Origin: Vibrio algivorus
Lineage (GTDB): Bacteria; Pseudomonadota; Gammaproteobacteria; Enterobacterales; Vibrionaceae
Assembly (NCBI RefSeq): GCF_002218005.2
Contig: NZ_AP018678.1
Coordinates: 496,001-560,000, forward strand
Length of the DNA stretch: 64,000 bases
Direction of reading: 5' to 3'
Part shown: piece by piece, positions 24,307-31,907 of the stretch
How positions within the stretch are numbered: position 1 is the stretch's first letter
How the letters are laid out: the number at the start of each line of letters is the position of its first letter
Program-made: the position numbers and the translations under genes
Notes under the pieces: generated by a model
Databases searched by the model: none
What the model was told of the DNA's origin: nothing
The model's input: the letters and a program-made list of their open reading frames with translations, nothing else

Positions 24307-24362
24307 GGATTCAAAATCCGTTGCCTTCGGGCGTGGCGGTTCAAGTCCGCCCACCGCTACCA
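24307..24362 (+). repeat. attR: 56-bp repeat of the tRNA-Leu 3' half
   Basis: It is identical to 15759-15814 from GGATTCAAAATCC to CCA. It is a tRNA fragment without the 5' half, so not a functional tRNA. Confidence 0.92.
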
Positions 24363-24370
24363 AATTTAGA

Positions 24371-24402
24371 AAAAGGCGTTCAAGCAATTGAGCGCCTTTT
24401 TT
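24371..24402 (+). terminator. Original terminator of tRNA-Leu, now at the island's far end
   Basis: A 12-bp stem (AAAGGCG-TTCAA / TTGAG-CGCCTTT, one G-U) with loop GCAA and six T residues begins 9 bp after the attR CCA. Before integration it would have followed the tRNA directly. Confidence 0.85.
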
Positions 24403-24581
24403 GCATCTGTAATTTAACTAGTTTATTTTCTCTTTCTCCTTAATCGATATAGGGCGACTTCATTTTTTGAAGTGGTGAGCTTAGTTGATAGATTTTCATT
24501 CTCATTGAGCGCATTATGAAGCCGTCTTATCGATTTAATTTCAGCTAAACTGAATATGTTAAAAACAAAAAAGGGATGAAT

Positions 24582-26012
24582 ATGAAGCAATTAAAAAATC
24601 AAACACTCCTTACCTCGGTGTTAACGGATGGCAAAGGACAGCAAGTATTCAATCCATTCGATAATAGTTTGCTCGCCACTGTGCCTGTTTCTTGCCAAGC
24701 GAGAATTGAGCATGATGTTGCTGATATGGAAGCTGGGCAAAAGGTCTGGCAGAAAAAGCCTGTTGCAGAACGCTGTCAGTTAATGAAGAAATGGCATCAA
24801 TTGATTTTACAAAATGAAGATGATCTCGCCATGTTGATTACCTTAGAAGGTGGTAAGCCATTAAAAGAAGCGTTAGGTGAAGTACGTTATGGAGCCTCTT
24901 TTATTGAATGGTTTGCTGAAGAAGGCCGTCGAGCTTACGGTAACACTATTCCATCAGCGAGTAATGACAAAACTATTTTAACGGTAAAACAAGCGATTGG
25001 TGTGGCAGCGGCAATTACGCCTTGGAATTTCCCATTAGCTATGATCACTCGTAAAGCTGCACCGGCATTAGCAGCTGGTTGTAGCTTTATCTGTAAACCT
25101 TCTGAATCAACGCCTCTGACAGCATTTGCGGTAACTGAGCTGGCATACCAAGCCGGCATCCCTAAAGACGTTCTACGTATGGTTTTGGGCGAAAATGCAC
25201 ATGATGTAGGAGAGGTATTTACCTACCATCCTTCTGTTCGTAAGTTTTCCTTCACTGGCTCGACTCTAGTAGGGCGTAAATTACAAATGCAGTGCGCTTC
25301 AACTATTAAGCGTACGTCAATGGAACTTGGAGGTAATGCACCATTTATCGTATTTGATGATGCGGATATTGATAGTGCGGTCAAAGGGGCGATTGCCAGT
25401 AAGTTTCGTAATGCAGGTCAAACTTGTGTGTGTTCTAATCGCTTTTATGTTCAAGATGCAGTTTATGATGAATTTATTGAAAAGCTGGTAGCGGAGGTCG
25501 ATAAGCTTAAAGTCGGCAATGGACTTGATGAGTCGACCGATATTGGCCCGCTTATTTCAAAAGAGGCGAAGCAGAGGGTTTCTGATTTAATTGAAGAAGC
25601 GAAAGGTAGAGGGGCAAGACAAGTAAATAAAGAGCAATCGCTAGACGGTAACTTTATTGCACCAACTGTATTGGTGGATGTTGAGCACGATAGGCCATTA
25701 GTTCAAGGTGAGATCTTTGGTCCAGTATTACCGATTATTCGCTTTTCTGAAGAAGATAAAATGATTGCGATGGCTAATGATACCATCTATGGATTAGCTG
25801 CTTACTTTTATAGTCAAGACATGAATCGTATTTGGCGTGTCGCACATAACCTAGAGTACGGTATGGTCGGAGTGAACGAAGGTATCATTTCAACTGAAGT
25901 GGCGCCATTTGGTGGTATGAAACAATCGGGGAATGGTCGAGAAGGCGCTAAAGAAGGTTTGGAAGAGTACCTAGAGACTAAATACGTTTGTATTGGTGGC
26001 TTAGAAAGATAA
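24582..26012 (+). CDS. NAD(P)-dependent aldehyde dehydrogenase, succinate-semialdehyde type
   Basis: This 476-residue aldehyde dehydrogenase superfamily member has the catalytic glutamate in MELGGNAPF, the nucleophilic cysteine in NAGQTCVCSNR, the cofactor motif FTGSTLVG, and ITPWNFPLAM. The LEGGKPLKEALGEV segment and overall pattern are closest to succinate-semialdehyde dehydrogenases of the GabD type. ATG 24582 is preferred to ATG 24576 because AAGGGA then has better spacing. No gabT is adjacent, so the substrate is uncertain. It is the first host gene beyond the island. Confidence 0.88.
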   Translation: MKQLKNQTLLTSVLTDGKGQQVFNPFDNSLLATVPVSCQARIEHDVADMEAGQKVWQKKPVAERCQLMKKWHQLILQNEDDLAMLITLEGGKPLKEALGEVRYGASFIEWFAEEGRRAYGNTIPSASNDKTILTVKQAIGVAAAITPWNFPLAMITRKAAPALAAGCSFICKPSESTPLTAFAVTELAYQAGIPKDVLRMVLGENAHDVGEVFTYHPSVRKFSFTGSTLVGRKLQMQCASTIKRTSMELGGNAPFIVFDDADIDSAVKGAIASKFRNAGQTCVCSNRFYVQDAVYDEFIEKLVAEVDKLKVGNGLDESTDIGPLISKEAKQRVSDLIEEAKGRGARQVNKEQSLDGNFIAPTVLVDVEHDRPLVQGEIFGPVLPIIRFSEEDKMIAMANDTIYGLAAYFYSQDMNRIWRVAHNLEYGMVGVNEGIISTEVAPFGGMKQSGNGREGAKEGLEEYLETKYVCIGGLER

Positions 26013-26038
26013 GTAATAGTAAAAGGTTAAGTAATAGC

Positions 26039-26072
26039 AAAGAGTGGAAAGACACATCCACTCTTTATTTTT
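26039..26072 (+). terminator. Terminator after the aldehyde dehydrogenase
   Basis: The stem AAAGAGTGG / CCACTCTTT is followed by ATTTTTAT. Confidence 0.8.
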
Positions 26073-26099
26073 ATAACCTGTCCTAAATAAGGTTGACGG

Positions 26100-26693
26100 T
26101 TAGAAGCGATAGGCTGCACCGGCCATAACCATTCCAGAGATGGCAGTGTGGTCATCCTCGAGATCTAATTCATAAAAGTCAAAGAGGTATGCGGCTCTGA
26201 ACGTTAGGTTTGGTAAAGCGTTAGGTGTGTAATCTAAACCGCCACCACCGTGATAACTGACTTGTCCATCATCAAAGTAGTTATCATTTGAGATATAACC
26301 AAGTCCAACTAAAGCAAATGGGCGTAAACCATTATTAAATGTATATCCAAGGTTTGCACTTAGTGACATGCCTTCAGTAGCAAATTCACCTTCAGTGGGT
26401 TTTGTTGATGGGTGATCTAATTTTACTTTGGTATCAGCATAATTGTTATAGCTTAACTCTAAAGCAATAATACGATTGAATTGGTAGCCAGTATAAATAT
26501 TGTAAGCCAAACCTGAATGATCAAAATCAATACTTCCACCTAGATCATCTGCATCATCTTCTAGATCAGGTGAAGAAAATGCAGCAGCCCCAATACCTCC
26601 ACCGATATAAAATCCTTTATTGGCATCCGCAAGAGCGGGGGTCACCGCTAGCGTACTAGTAATTAGCGTTAAAAGAGCTATACGATTTATCAT
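26100..26693 (-). CDS. Outer-membrane beta-barrel protein
   Basis: The 197-residue protein has a signal peptide (residues 1-22, ending TPALA). Eight alternating amphipathic strands follow, such as GFYIGGGIGAAAF and LAYNIYTGYQFN. The final AGAAYRF has the terminal phenylalanine read by the BAM complex. The fold is the small OmpA/OmpX-like barrel seen in vibrio porin-family or AcfA-like proteins. Ligand or adhesion role is unknown. It faces the aldehyde dehydrogenase gene convergently. Confidence 0.82.
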   Translation of the reverse strand: MINRIALLTLITSTLAVTPALADANKGFYIGGGIGAAAFSSPDLEDDADDLGGSIDFDHSGLAYNIYTGYQFNRIIALELSYNNYADTKVKLDHPSTKPTEGEFATEGMSLSANLGYTFNNGLRPFALVGLGYISNDNYFDDGQVSYHGGGGLDYTPNALPNLTFRAAYLFDFYELDLEDDHTAISGMVMAGAAYRF

Positions 26694-26966
26694 CTTGCCT
26701 TCCTGATGTATTCATTTGATGAATGATACGGTATAAAAATTGTCCTCTGGTGATCTTGATATATATCAATTCAGAGGCTTTTTGTAAGAATATATTTCTA
26801 AATGTAAATTTATTTATACTTATATTGTAAGGAGCATGTAATTAGTCGTTTCCGCAAGCACTGGAGCTTTTTGCTTTTGTATACACAGTCAAAAGCCACT
26901 AGTTTAGTCGAATAATTATAATTTGAAGGAAAGTGTCAAAACTTATCTAAGAAGGGAATAGATAGA
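26694..26966. other. Intergenic region upstream of the beta-barrel gene
   Basis: About 270 bp of AT-rich sequence holds the barrel gene's 5' region (TTCCTGATGTATTC next to the start; GGAAGG as ribosome site). No further gene or repeat is seen. Confidence 0.5.
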
Positions 26967-26997
26967 AAAAAGCCCGATCAAAACTGATCGGGCTTTT
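26967..26997. terminator. Terminator of the first tRNA array
   Basis: AAAAAGCCCGATCA / TGATCGGGCTTTT with loop AAAC has runs of A and T on both sides, so it could act in both directions. It lies 5 bp beyond the last tRNA. Confidence 0.85.
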
Positions 26998-27001
26998 AAA
27001 G

Positions 27002-27077
27002 TGGCTCCCCTTGCAAGACTTGAACTTGCGACATACGGATTAACAGTCCGCCGTTCTACCAACTGAACTAAAGGGGA
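27002..27077 (-). tRNA. tRNA-Asn (GTT)
   Basis: A 76-nt cloverleaf with anticodon loop CTGTTAA, acceptor TCCCCTT/AAGGGGA and an encoded CCA. Confidence 0.96.
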
Positions 27078-27112
27078 ATTATTTTTTATTTCTAGTGGTT
27101 AGGCTAGAAAAA

Positions 27113-27188
<76 letters not shown>

Positions 27189-27243
27189 GCACTTTTTTTG
27201 TTGTTCTTAATTATCTGAATAATTGATTCAAATAATTGTAAAG

Positions 27244-27319
27244 TGGCTCCCCCTGCGGGACTCGAACCTGCGACATACGGATTAACAGTCCGCCGTTCTA
27301 CCAACTGAACTAAGGGGGA
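27244..27319 (-). tRNA. tRNA-Asn (GTT), variant acceptor
   Basis: The body matches the Asn gene at 27002, but the acceptor is TCCCCCT/AGGGGGA and the T stem differs (GCAGG/CCCGC instead of GCAAG/CTTGC). It is part of a tandem Asn-Thr duplication. Confidence 0.96.
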
Positions 27320-27357
27320 ATTATTCTTTTTATTTCTAGTCATTAAGCTAGAAAAAA

Positions 27358-27433
<76 letters not shown>

Positions 27434-27487
27434 ACACTGTATTTTCAATTTGACGTCAAATTCATCAAGACACCAAACTATAAATAG

Positions 27488-27563
27488 TGGTGCCCGGAGG
27501 CGGAATCGAACCACCGACACGAGGATTTTCAATCCTCTGCTCTACCGACTGAGCTATCCGGGC
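27488..27563 (-). tRNA. tRNA-Phe (GAA)
   Basis: A 76-nt cloverleaf with anticodon loop TTGAAAA, acceptor GCCCGGA/TCCGGGC and an encoded CCA. It is promoter-proximal in the first array. Confidence 0.96.
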
Positions 27564-27573
27564 GACGGGGGGT

Positions 27574-27602
27574 ATTAAACGGTTTTTCGTGACTAACGTC
27601 AA
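27574..27602 (-). promoter_or_regulatory. Promoter of the first tRNA array
   Basis: On the minus strand TTGACG, a 17-bp spacer, TTTAAT, then a C-rich discriminator (ACCCCCCG) ahead of tRNA-Phe. This matches strong, stringently controlled stable-RNA promoters. The remaining sequence up to 27851 holds nothing else recognisable. Confidence 0.8.
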
Positions 27603-27851
27603 CAGTAAAATATAAAAAAATGTTCGTTTGAGTAATTTATAGTCGCCATTGCGTGTTTCTCCACACAATAGAACGTTTTTTTAGCAAATTTTGCCGTTTA
27701 TTTGTAGGGAATTATTGGTGTGAAAACGAATGAGAATAAGAGTAGCTTGGCTATAAGTTTAGCTTGAGTTCAATTCATCGTACTGAATGCCGAAAATGTA
27801 AGCTAAGTGAGTCATTATCATCGAATACATGATAGCTCGAATAGATAATAG

Positions 27852-27888
27852 AAAGGAGAGGTAGCGATGAAACTATCTCTCCTTTTTT
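27852..27888. terminator. Hairpin terminator downstream of the LPMO gene
   Basis: AAAGGAGAGGTAG pairs with CTATCTCTCCTTT (one mismatch). The longer T-run (TTTTTTC) is on the plus strand; the minus strand has TTTCTATT. It may work in both directions. Confidence 0.65.
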
Positions 27889-27917
27889 CGTTACAGCTTA
27901 TCTGATGGAATTAAATA

Positions 27918-29513
27918 TTATATTTTGGCCCACGGTCCACCAGAGGTGGGTTCATCGCCTTGTGTCCACCATTGTGCTTTGTAAGAAGCCCCTAGGTAGC
28001 TTACAGTATCACCAGATGTATAGACTTTATCGGTCTGCCACTCAGAATTATTACTTGCGGCAGCTTGCCAAGCGCTTGATGTGTCAGGCTGGTCACCTAG
28101 AGTCCACCATTTAGCGGTGTAGCTCACACCATCATATAACACGATATCACCGCTGTTGTAGGCGATAGTGCTGTCCCAGGTCGTTTCTCCATTATTATTA
28201 CCATCATCTAATGGGGTTACCGTAATGAAGATAGTGGATTGGCTAGTGGTAATTGGATCGCCAACTGAAACTACTATATTTTCATTGAGAGTTGTTGTGG
28301 TTTCAGGGGCTTGATAATTGACGGTAATGCTGGTGTCGCTTTGAGTAATTATACTGCCTTTGTCGACACTGAATATAAGTGGATCATTGTCGGCATCGTT
28401 GGCTGAAACCTCAAACACTAAGCTTTCTCCACTTTGAACAGTTAAATTACTTGGAGTCGTAATTACTGGAGCTTGGTTGCCTGTTTTGATTTCTAGTTGA
28501 TAACTGTAATTCGAGCGGGTGAGATAAACTAAATTGCTATATAAATCTTGGTTTTGATATTGAATAGTTTGTGATGTTGAATCTTTTAGGCCAATTTGCA
28601 CTGTTTGTGGGTATTTTTGATTTACCGTTGCCGCTAATGTCTCCGCCCATACACTTTCCGTATCATTATCAATAGGGAACTTTTCAAATACGATCTCTTG
28701 GCCATTTTCATCAAAGATACGTAGCCAAGCGGTATCGCCTGCATTTGCGTCAATGGTCGAGGCTAGGTAGTTACCGCTACTGATCCATTCATCTAGCGGA
28801 TTATTGGGATCGGTTTCACCATCATTGCCAGTAAATGAAATATCACTGCAGTTATAAAAACCTTCCCCTGCCGGATCTTGACGTTGCCAGCGAGTATATA
28901 AAATGGCATCACCGTTTCTGTCTTCCGGCAATGTGACTTCCATTTGATAGTACTTTTTACCATTTAATTCTACGGTTGCTAAGTTGCCAAATTCCGCGAT
29001 TAAATCTAGGTCACTCCAAGCCAGAGGCATAGTTGCTGAATCATAACTTGGTTTGGTTAAGTAGACTTTCCAAAAACTTGGATTATGCGGTGTGTTGGCG
29101 CGGTATTGTAAAGTGACCTTACCATTGTTGGTTAAATCAAGTTTGGTCTTTTGCCAGTCAGGTGAAGGTAGGTCGATACCATGTTTGGCTTTATCCCCAG
29201 CTGAGCATAATTCTCCGTTAGGAATCGTGGCCTCTACAGCGGCTTGGTCATTGTAATTAGAGACTAAAGTTGAAAACTCAGGTTTTTGTACAAATGGCGT
29301 CCAGCCTGATTCTAAGAACGCGGCACGACAAGCGGCGTTGGGAATGGTACTACCATCGGTTGAATCCCAATAACCACCATCTATATCGCAGACCTGTTGT
29401 CTTGCTGGTGGGTAGTCTAAGTAACCGTGGGCTTGAACGTTAGTTGATAGTAAAGTTAAGCCAATGACGCTAGTGGATAAACATAATTTGGCTTGAAAAA
29501 GTGAATAATTCAT
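27918..29513 (-). CDS. AA10 lytic polysaccharide monooxygenase with chitin-binding modules
   Basis: This secreted 531-residue enzyme probably oxidatively cleaves chitin. The signal peptide ends TNVQA, making His29 (HGYLDYPPAR) the mature N-terminal copper-brace histidine; the second histidine is H143 (NTPHNPSFWKV). The AA10 domain ends near residue 215. A middle region follows, then an Ig/cadherin-like domain (~345-430; QAPVITTPSNLTVQSGE). Two C-terminal chitin-binding repeats close the protein (YNSGDIVLYDGVSYTAKWW and YTSGDTVSYLGASYKAQWW). ATG 29513 is chosen because GGAGGTGTG precedes it. The layout differs from V. cholerae GbpA, which has one such module. It lies between two tRNA arrays. 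Confidence 0.9.
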   Translation of the reverse strand: MNYSLFQAKLCLSTSVIGLTLLSTNVQAHGYLDYPPARQQVCDIDGGYWDSTDGSTIPNAACRAAFLESGWTPFVQKPEFSTLVSNYNDQAAVEATIPNGELCSAGDKAKHGIDLPSPDWQKTKLDLTNNGKVTLQYRANTPHNPSFWKVYLTKPSYDSATMPLAWSDLDLIAEFGNLATVELNGKKYYQMEVTLPEDRNGDAILYTRWQRQDPAGEGFYNCSDISFTGNDGETDPNNPLDEWISSGNYLASTIDANAGDTAWLRIFDENGQEIVFEKFPIDNDTESVWAETLAATVNQKYPQTVQIGLKDSTSQTIQYQNQDLYSNLVYLTRSNYSYQLEIKTGNQAPVITTPSNLTVQSGESLVFEVSANDADNDPLIFSVDKGSIITQSDTSITVNYQAPETTTTLNENIVVSVGDPITTSQSTIFITVTPLDDGNNNGETTWDSTIAYNSGDIVLYDGVSYTAKWWTLGDQPDTSSAWQAAASNNSEWQTDKVYTSGDTVSYLGASYKAQWWTQGDEPTSGGPWAKI

Positions 29514-29761
29514 ACACACCTCCATTTATTATTGAATGGCATGGAGTGTGGTAGGGGATGAGAAAAAGGCAGAATAGAAAATTGTTAGTTTGAACGCTCT
29601 CTCGAAGAAATTTATCTTAAGTTTCACCTATCGAAGTAAAATTGAATACTCGCTTTAAAACTGAAGCTAATTGACATAAAGATTACATAGGTTAGAAAAA
29701 GTCAGCTAAGTAGAGAGTATCTAGGGCTAGGGTATGTCAATGGCAGTTATTTGAGGCGAAA

Positions 29762-29790
29762 AAAAACCTCATCAGATGATGAGGTTTTTA
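29762..29790 (-). terminator. Terminator of the second tRNA array
   Basis: AAAAACCTCATC / GATGAGGTTTTT with loop AGAT lies 4 bp after tRNA-Asn. Confidence 0.85.
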
Positions 29791-29793
29791 AAG

Positions 29794-29869
29794 TGGCTCC
29801 CCTTGCAAGACTTGAACTTGCGACATACGGATTAACAGTCCGCCGTTCTACCAACTGAACTAAAGGGGA
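29794..29869 (-). tRNA. tRNA-Asn (GTT)
   Basis: A 76-nt gene identical to 27002-27077. Confidence 0.96.
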
Positions 29870-29916
29870 ATTATTCTTTTAACACTAATTAATTTAATCA
29901 GTTGTTAACTAAATAA

Positions 29917-29992
29917 TGGTGCCTCGAGGCGGAATCGAACCACCGACACGAGGATTTTCAATCCTCTGCTCTACCGACTGAGCTATCGAGGC
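29917..29992 (-). tRNA. tRNA-Phe (GAA), altered acceptor stem
   Basis: Same as the other Phe genes except acceptor GCCTCGA/TCGAGGC in place of GCCCGGA/TCCGGGC. The changes are compensated on both strands, so pairing is kept. Confidence 0.95.
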
Positions 29993-29998
29993 AATAAA

Positions 29999-30074
<76 letters not shown>

Positions 30075-30127
30075 ACACTATATTTATTGCTTGTCCGTGT
30101 TTTGTTAAACACCAACAATCTAAATTG

Positions 30128-30203
30128 TGGTGCCCGGAGGCGGAATCGAACCACCGACACGAGGATTTTCAATCCTCTGCTCTACCGACTGAGCTATCCG
30201 GGC
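30128..30203 (-). tRNA. tRNA-Phe (GAA)
   Basis: Identical to 27488-27563. It is the first gene of the second array. Confidence 0.96.
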
Positions 30204-30214
30204 AACGGAGCGCT

Positions 30215-30243
30215 ATTAAACGGATTTTCTGCTTCATCGTCAA
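30215..30243 (-). promoter_or_regulatory. Promoter of the second tRNA array
   Basis: TTGACG, 17 bp, TTTAAT on the minus strand: the same boxes and spacing as the first array promoter, followed by AGCGCTCCG. Confidence 0.8.
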
Positions 30244-30330
30244 CTTGTTTTTGTAAAAAACTAGAAAAAAAGGTTTGTTTGCTGTCAATTTAAGCAAAAA
30301 AGTGTGATTTGCTGTTTTTTGATACAAATT

Positions 30331-31467
30331 TTACTTCATTGAATGAAATTCTTTTTGGTAAGCCGTTACTTTTTCTAGGTAACGACGCGATTCGGCATTC
30401 GGGTGCTTTTTGGTCAGCGCCCAATAAACTTGATTGGTTTGTAAGCGGTTAATCTTATTAATCGCATTGGTCTTACCGCCCCCAAAGGCATTAAAAACGC
30501 CACCAGAGCCACCGTTATAAGCTGAAATCATGCTGTATTGCAGTGAAGTCGAATTTCTTATGCCTTTCAAATAACGGTTTTTTAAAATATAAAAGTAAGC
30601 TGTACCAGTATCGATATTATTGGCTGGGTTATACAAATATTTCGGCGTAGGCATACCAGATTTGCCTTTCACAATATTAAAGACATCGTGTCCGGCCGTT
30701 TTTGGTACGACTTGCATTAATCCGTAAGCATTAGCCCAACTTACAGCGTAAGGGTTAAAGCTGCTTTCCGTTTTGATGATGGCATAGATAAGATCTTCTG
30801 GAATGCCATATTGTTTTGAGGCTTTACGTACGATATCAGCATATTGATAGCTACGTAGTTTTGAGTGATTTTTTACCATAGGGATGGTGACATAATAAGA
30901 TTTTTTAAAATCAACAGTGCGGGTCTTAAGCTTGTTTTTTATAAGATAATCAGCAAATTGACTAGCACGCCACGACCACTGAATGGATTGGCCGTTCTGA
31001 TCAACCACCTGATCGGATAAAAAAGGTTTACCTCCCATTGCGATTTCTTTGGATGAGAATAAGTCGACATTCGCGGGGTTATTTGGCGTGAGTAGGGTAG
31101 TCACAATCGCTTGTTTTAAGTGACCTGTAGGATCGGTCGAGGCGATCGTTTCGACGGTGACAGTACCATTATCAAAGTCAATATCGGCTCGGTTTAAATA
31201 GCCATCAGTATATTTAACGTAGGTTTTAGCACCTGCCATCTTGATATTGTCTTGTCCCCATTTATTGGCTACTTGACCGGAGAACTGATTCATCAAGCTA
31301 TCTAAAGCGGCGGTATCTTTGGCAAATTGGCCTGGAAGTGGGGCAAGGTTTTTGGCAAAGCGGTTAGTAGGAGTGTAATCGACATCATAAATACTTTCGA
31401 TAAATTCTCGGCTACAGCCAGAAAGAGCGAAAAAAGTGATGAGTAAGAGCCAAAGTTTTTTATTCAT
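30331..31467 (-). CDS. mltC: Membrane-bound lytic murein transglycosylase C
   Basis: MltC cleaves peptidoglycan glycan strands, producing 1,6-anhydromuramic ends. The 378-residue lipoprotein has lipobox FALSGC near residue 17. An N-terminal DUF3393-type domain (~40-190) is followed by an SLT domain with the catalytic glutamate in IIKTESSFNPYAVS and the YGLMQVVP motif. ATG 31467 gives a proper lipoprotein signal; the upstream ATG at 31503 lies inside a terminator stem. In E. coli it follows mutY-yggX in one operon; here a terminator and a repeat remnant separate it from yggX. Confidence 0.93.
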   Translation of the reverse strand: MNKKLWLLLITFFALSGCSREFIESIYDVDYTPTNRFAKNLAPLPGQFAKDTAALDSLMNQFSGQVANKWGQDNIKMAGAKTYVKYTDGYLNRADIDFDNGTVTVETIASTDPTGHLKQAIVTTLLTPNNPANVDLFSSKEIAMGGKPFLSDQVVDQNGQSIQWSWRASQFADYLIKNKLKTRTVDFKKSYYVTIPMVKNHSKLRSYQYADIVRKASKQYGIPEDLIYAIIKTESSFNPYAVSWANAYGLMQVVPKTAGHDVFNIVKGKSGMPTPKYLYNPANNIDTGTAYFYILKNRYLKGIRNSTSLQYSMISAYNGGSGGVFNAFGGGKTNAINKINRLQTNQVYWALTKKHPNAESRRYLEKVTAYQKEFHSMK

Positions 31468-31486
31468 GTCGAATTCAAATTTACTT

Positions 31487-31542
31487 AAAAACAAAACAGG
31501 CATTGCTTTCGATTTCCCAAAACGGGAAGAGCAATGCCTGCT
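31487..31542 (-). terminator. Terminator between yggX and mltC
   Basis: CAGGCATTGCT / AGCAATGCCTG (11-bp perfect stem, with an inner CTTCCCG / CGGGAA type pairing) is followed on the minus strand by TTTTGTTTTT. It ends about 20 bp before the mltC start. Confidence 0.75.
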
Positions 31543-31559
31543 ACAAAAGTTGGTTGTAT

Positions 31560-31601
31560 TATACCCAAATAACTCTCACCTTGAAGTTATTTGGGGATAT
31601 A
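31560..31601. repeat. 42-bp minimal repeat derivative
   Basis: TATACCCAAATAACT and CTTGAAGTTATTTGGGGATATA are two termini of the 267-bp family joined without interior, just after the yggX stop. Confidence 0.75.
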
Positions 31602-31606
31602 TCCGA

Positions 31607-31879
31607 TTATTCACTCGGTGGGGTATAACCATCAATAATGATGTCTTTTCCTTCAAATAAGAAATTAACCATTTCAGTTTCCAGTAGTTTACGGTGCTCT
31701 GGATCCATCATATTTAATTTTTTCTCATTGATCAGCATGGTTTGTTTATGCTGCCATTGGCCCCAAGCTTCTTTGCTGATGTTATCGAAAATGCGCTTAC
31801 CGAGTTCGCCAGGGTAAAGTTGGAAATCTAAGCCTTCCGCTTCTTTCTTTAAGAAAACACAGTTTACAGTACGGCTCAT
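31607..31879 (-). CDS. yggX: Probable Fe(2+)-trafficking protein YggX
   Basis: The 90-residue small acidic/basic protein begins MSRTVNCVFLKKEAEGLDF, with the conserved cysteine at position 7, and contains WGQWQHKQTMLINEKKLNMM. The family protects iron-sulfur clusters and is linked to oxidative stress. It follows mutY by 28 bp on the same strand, the usual pairing; MutY itself carries an iron-sulfur cluster. Confidence 0.95.
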   Translation of the reverse strand: MSRTVNCVFLKKEAEGLDFQLYPGELGKRIFDNISKEAWGQWQHKQTMLINEKKLNMMDPEHRKLLETEMVNFLFEGKDIIIDGYTPPSE

Positions 31880-31907
31880 GGGAGCTCCTTGAGAGATTGA
31901 ATTAATG

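Larger units (their letters stand above)
15815..24362 (+). mobile_element. 8.5-kb integrated element at tRNA-Leu, phage-satellite-like
   Basis: It lies between 56-bp direct repeats. Contents in order: integrase, AlpA-like regulator, PrimPol-helicase protein, iteron array, seven small unknown genes, a divergent ribbon-helix-helix-like gene, a 31-codon frame, and a second tyrosine recombinase. There is no structural, packaging, relaxase or conjugation gene. Integration, replication and regulation modules without virion genes are typical of phage satellites (P4-like elements, PICIs, and the minimal satellites described in marine vibrios). Which class it belongs to, if any, cannot be decided from sequence reading alone. 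Confidence 0.85.

Noticed and set aside
24175..24369. 64-codon open frame running from the end of the second recombinase into attR
   Set aside because: It overlaps the recombinase end, lacks a convincing ribosome site and reads through the tRNA fragment; the same residues arise from the tRNA copy at the left end.
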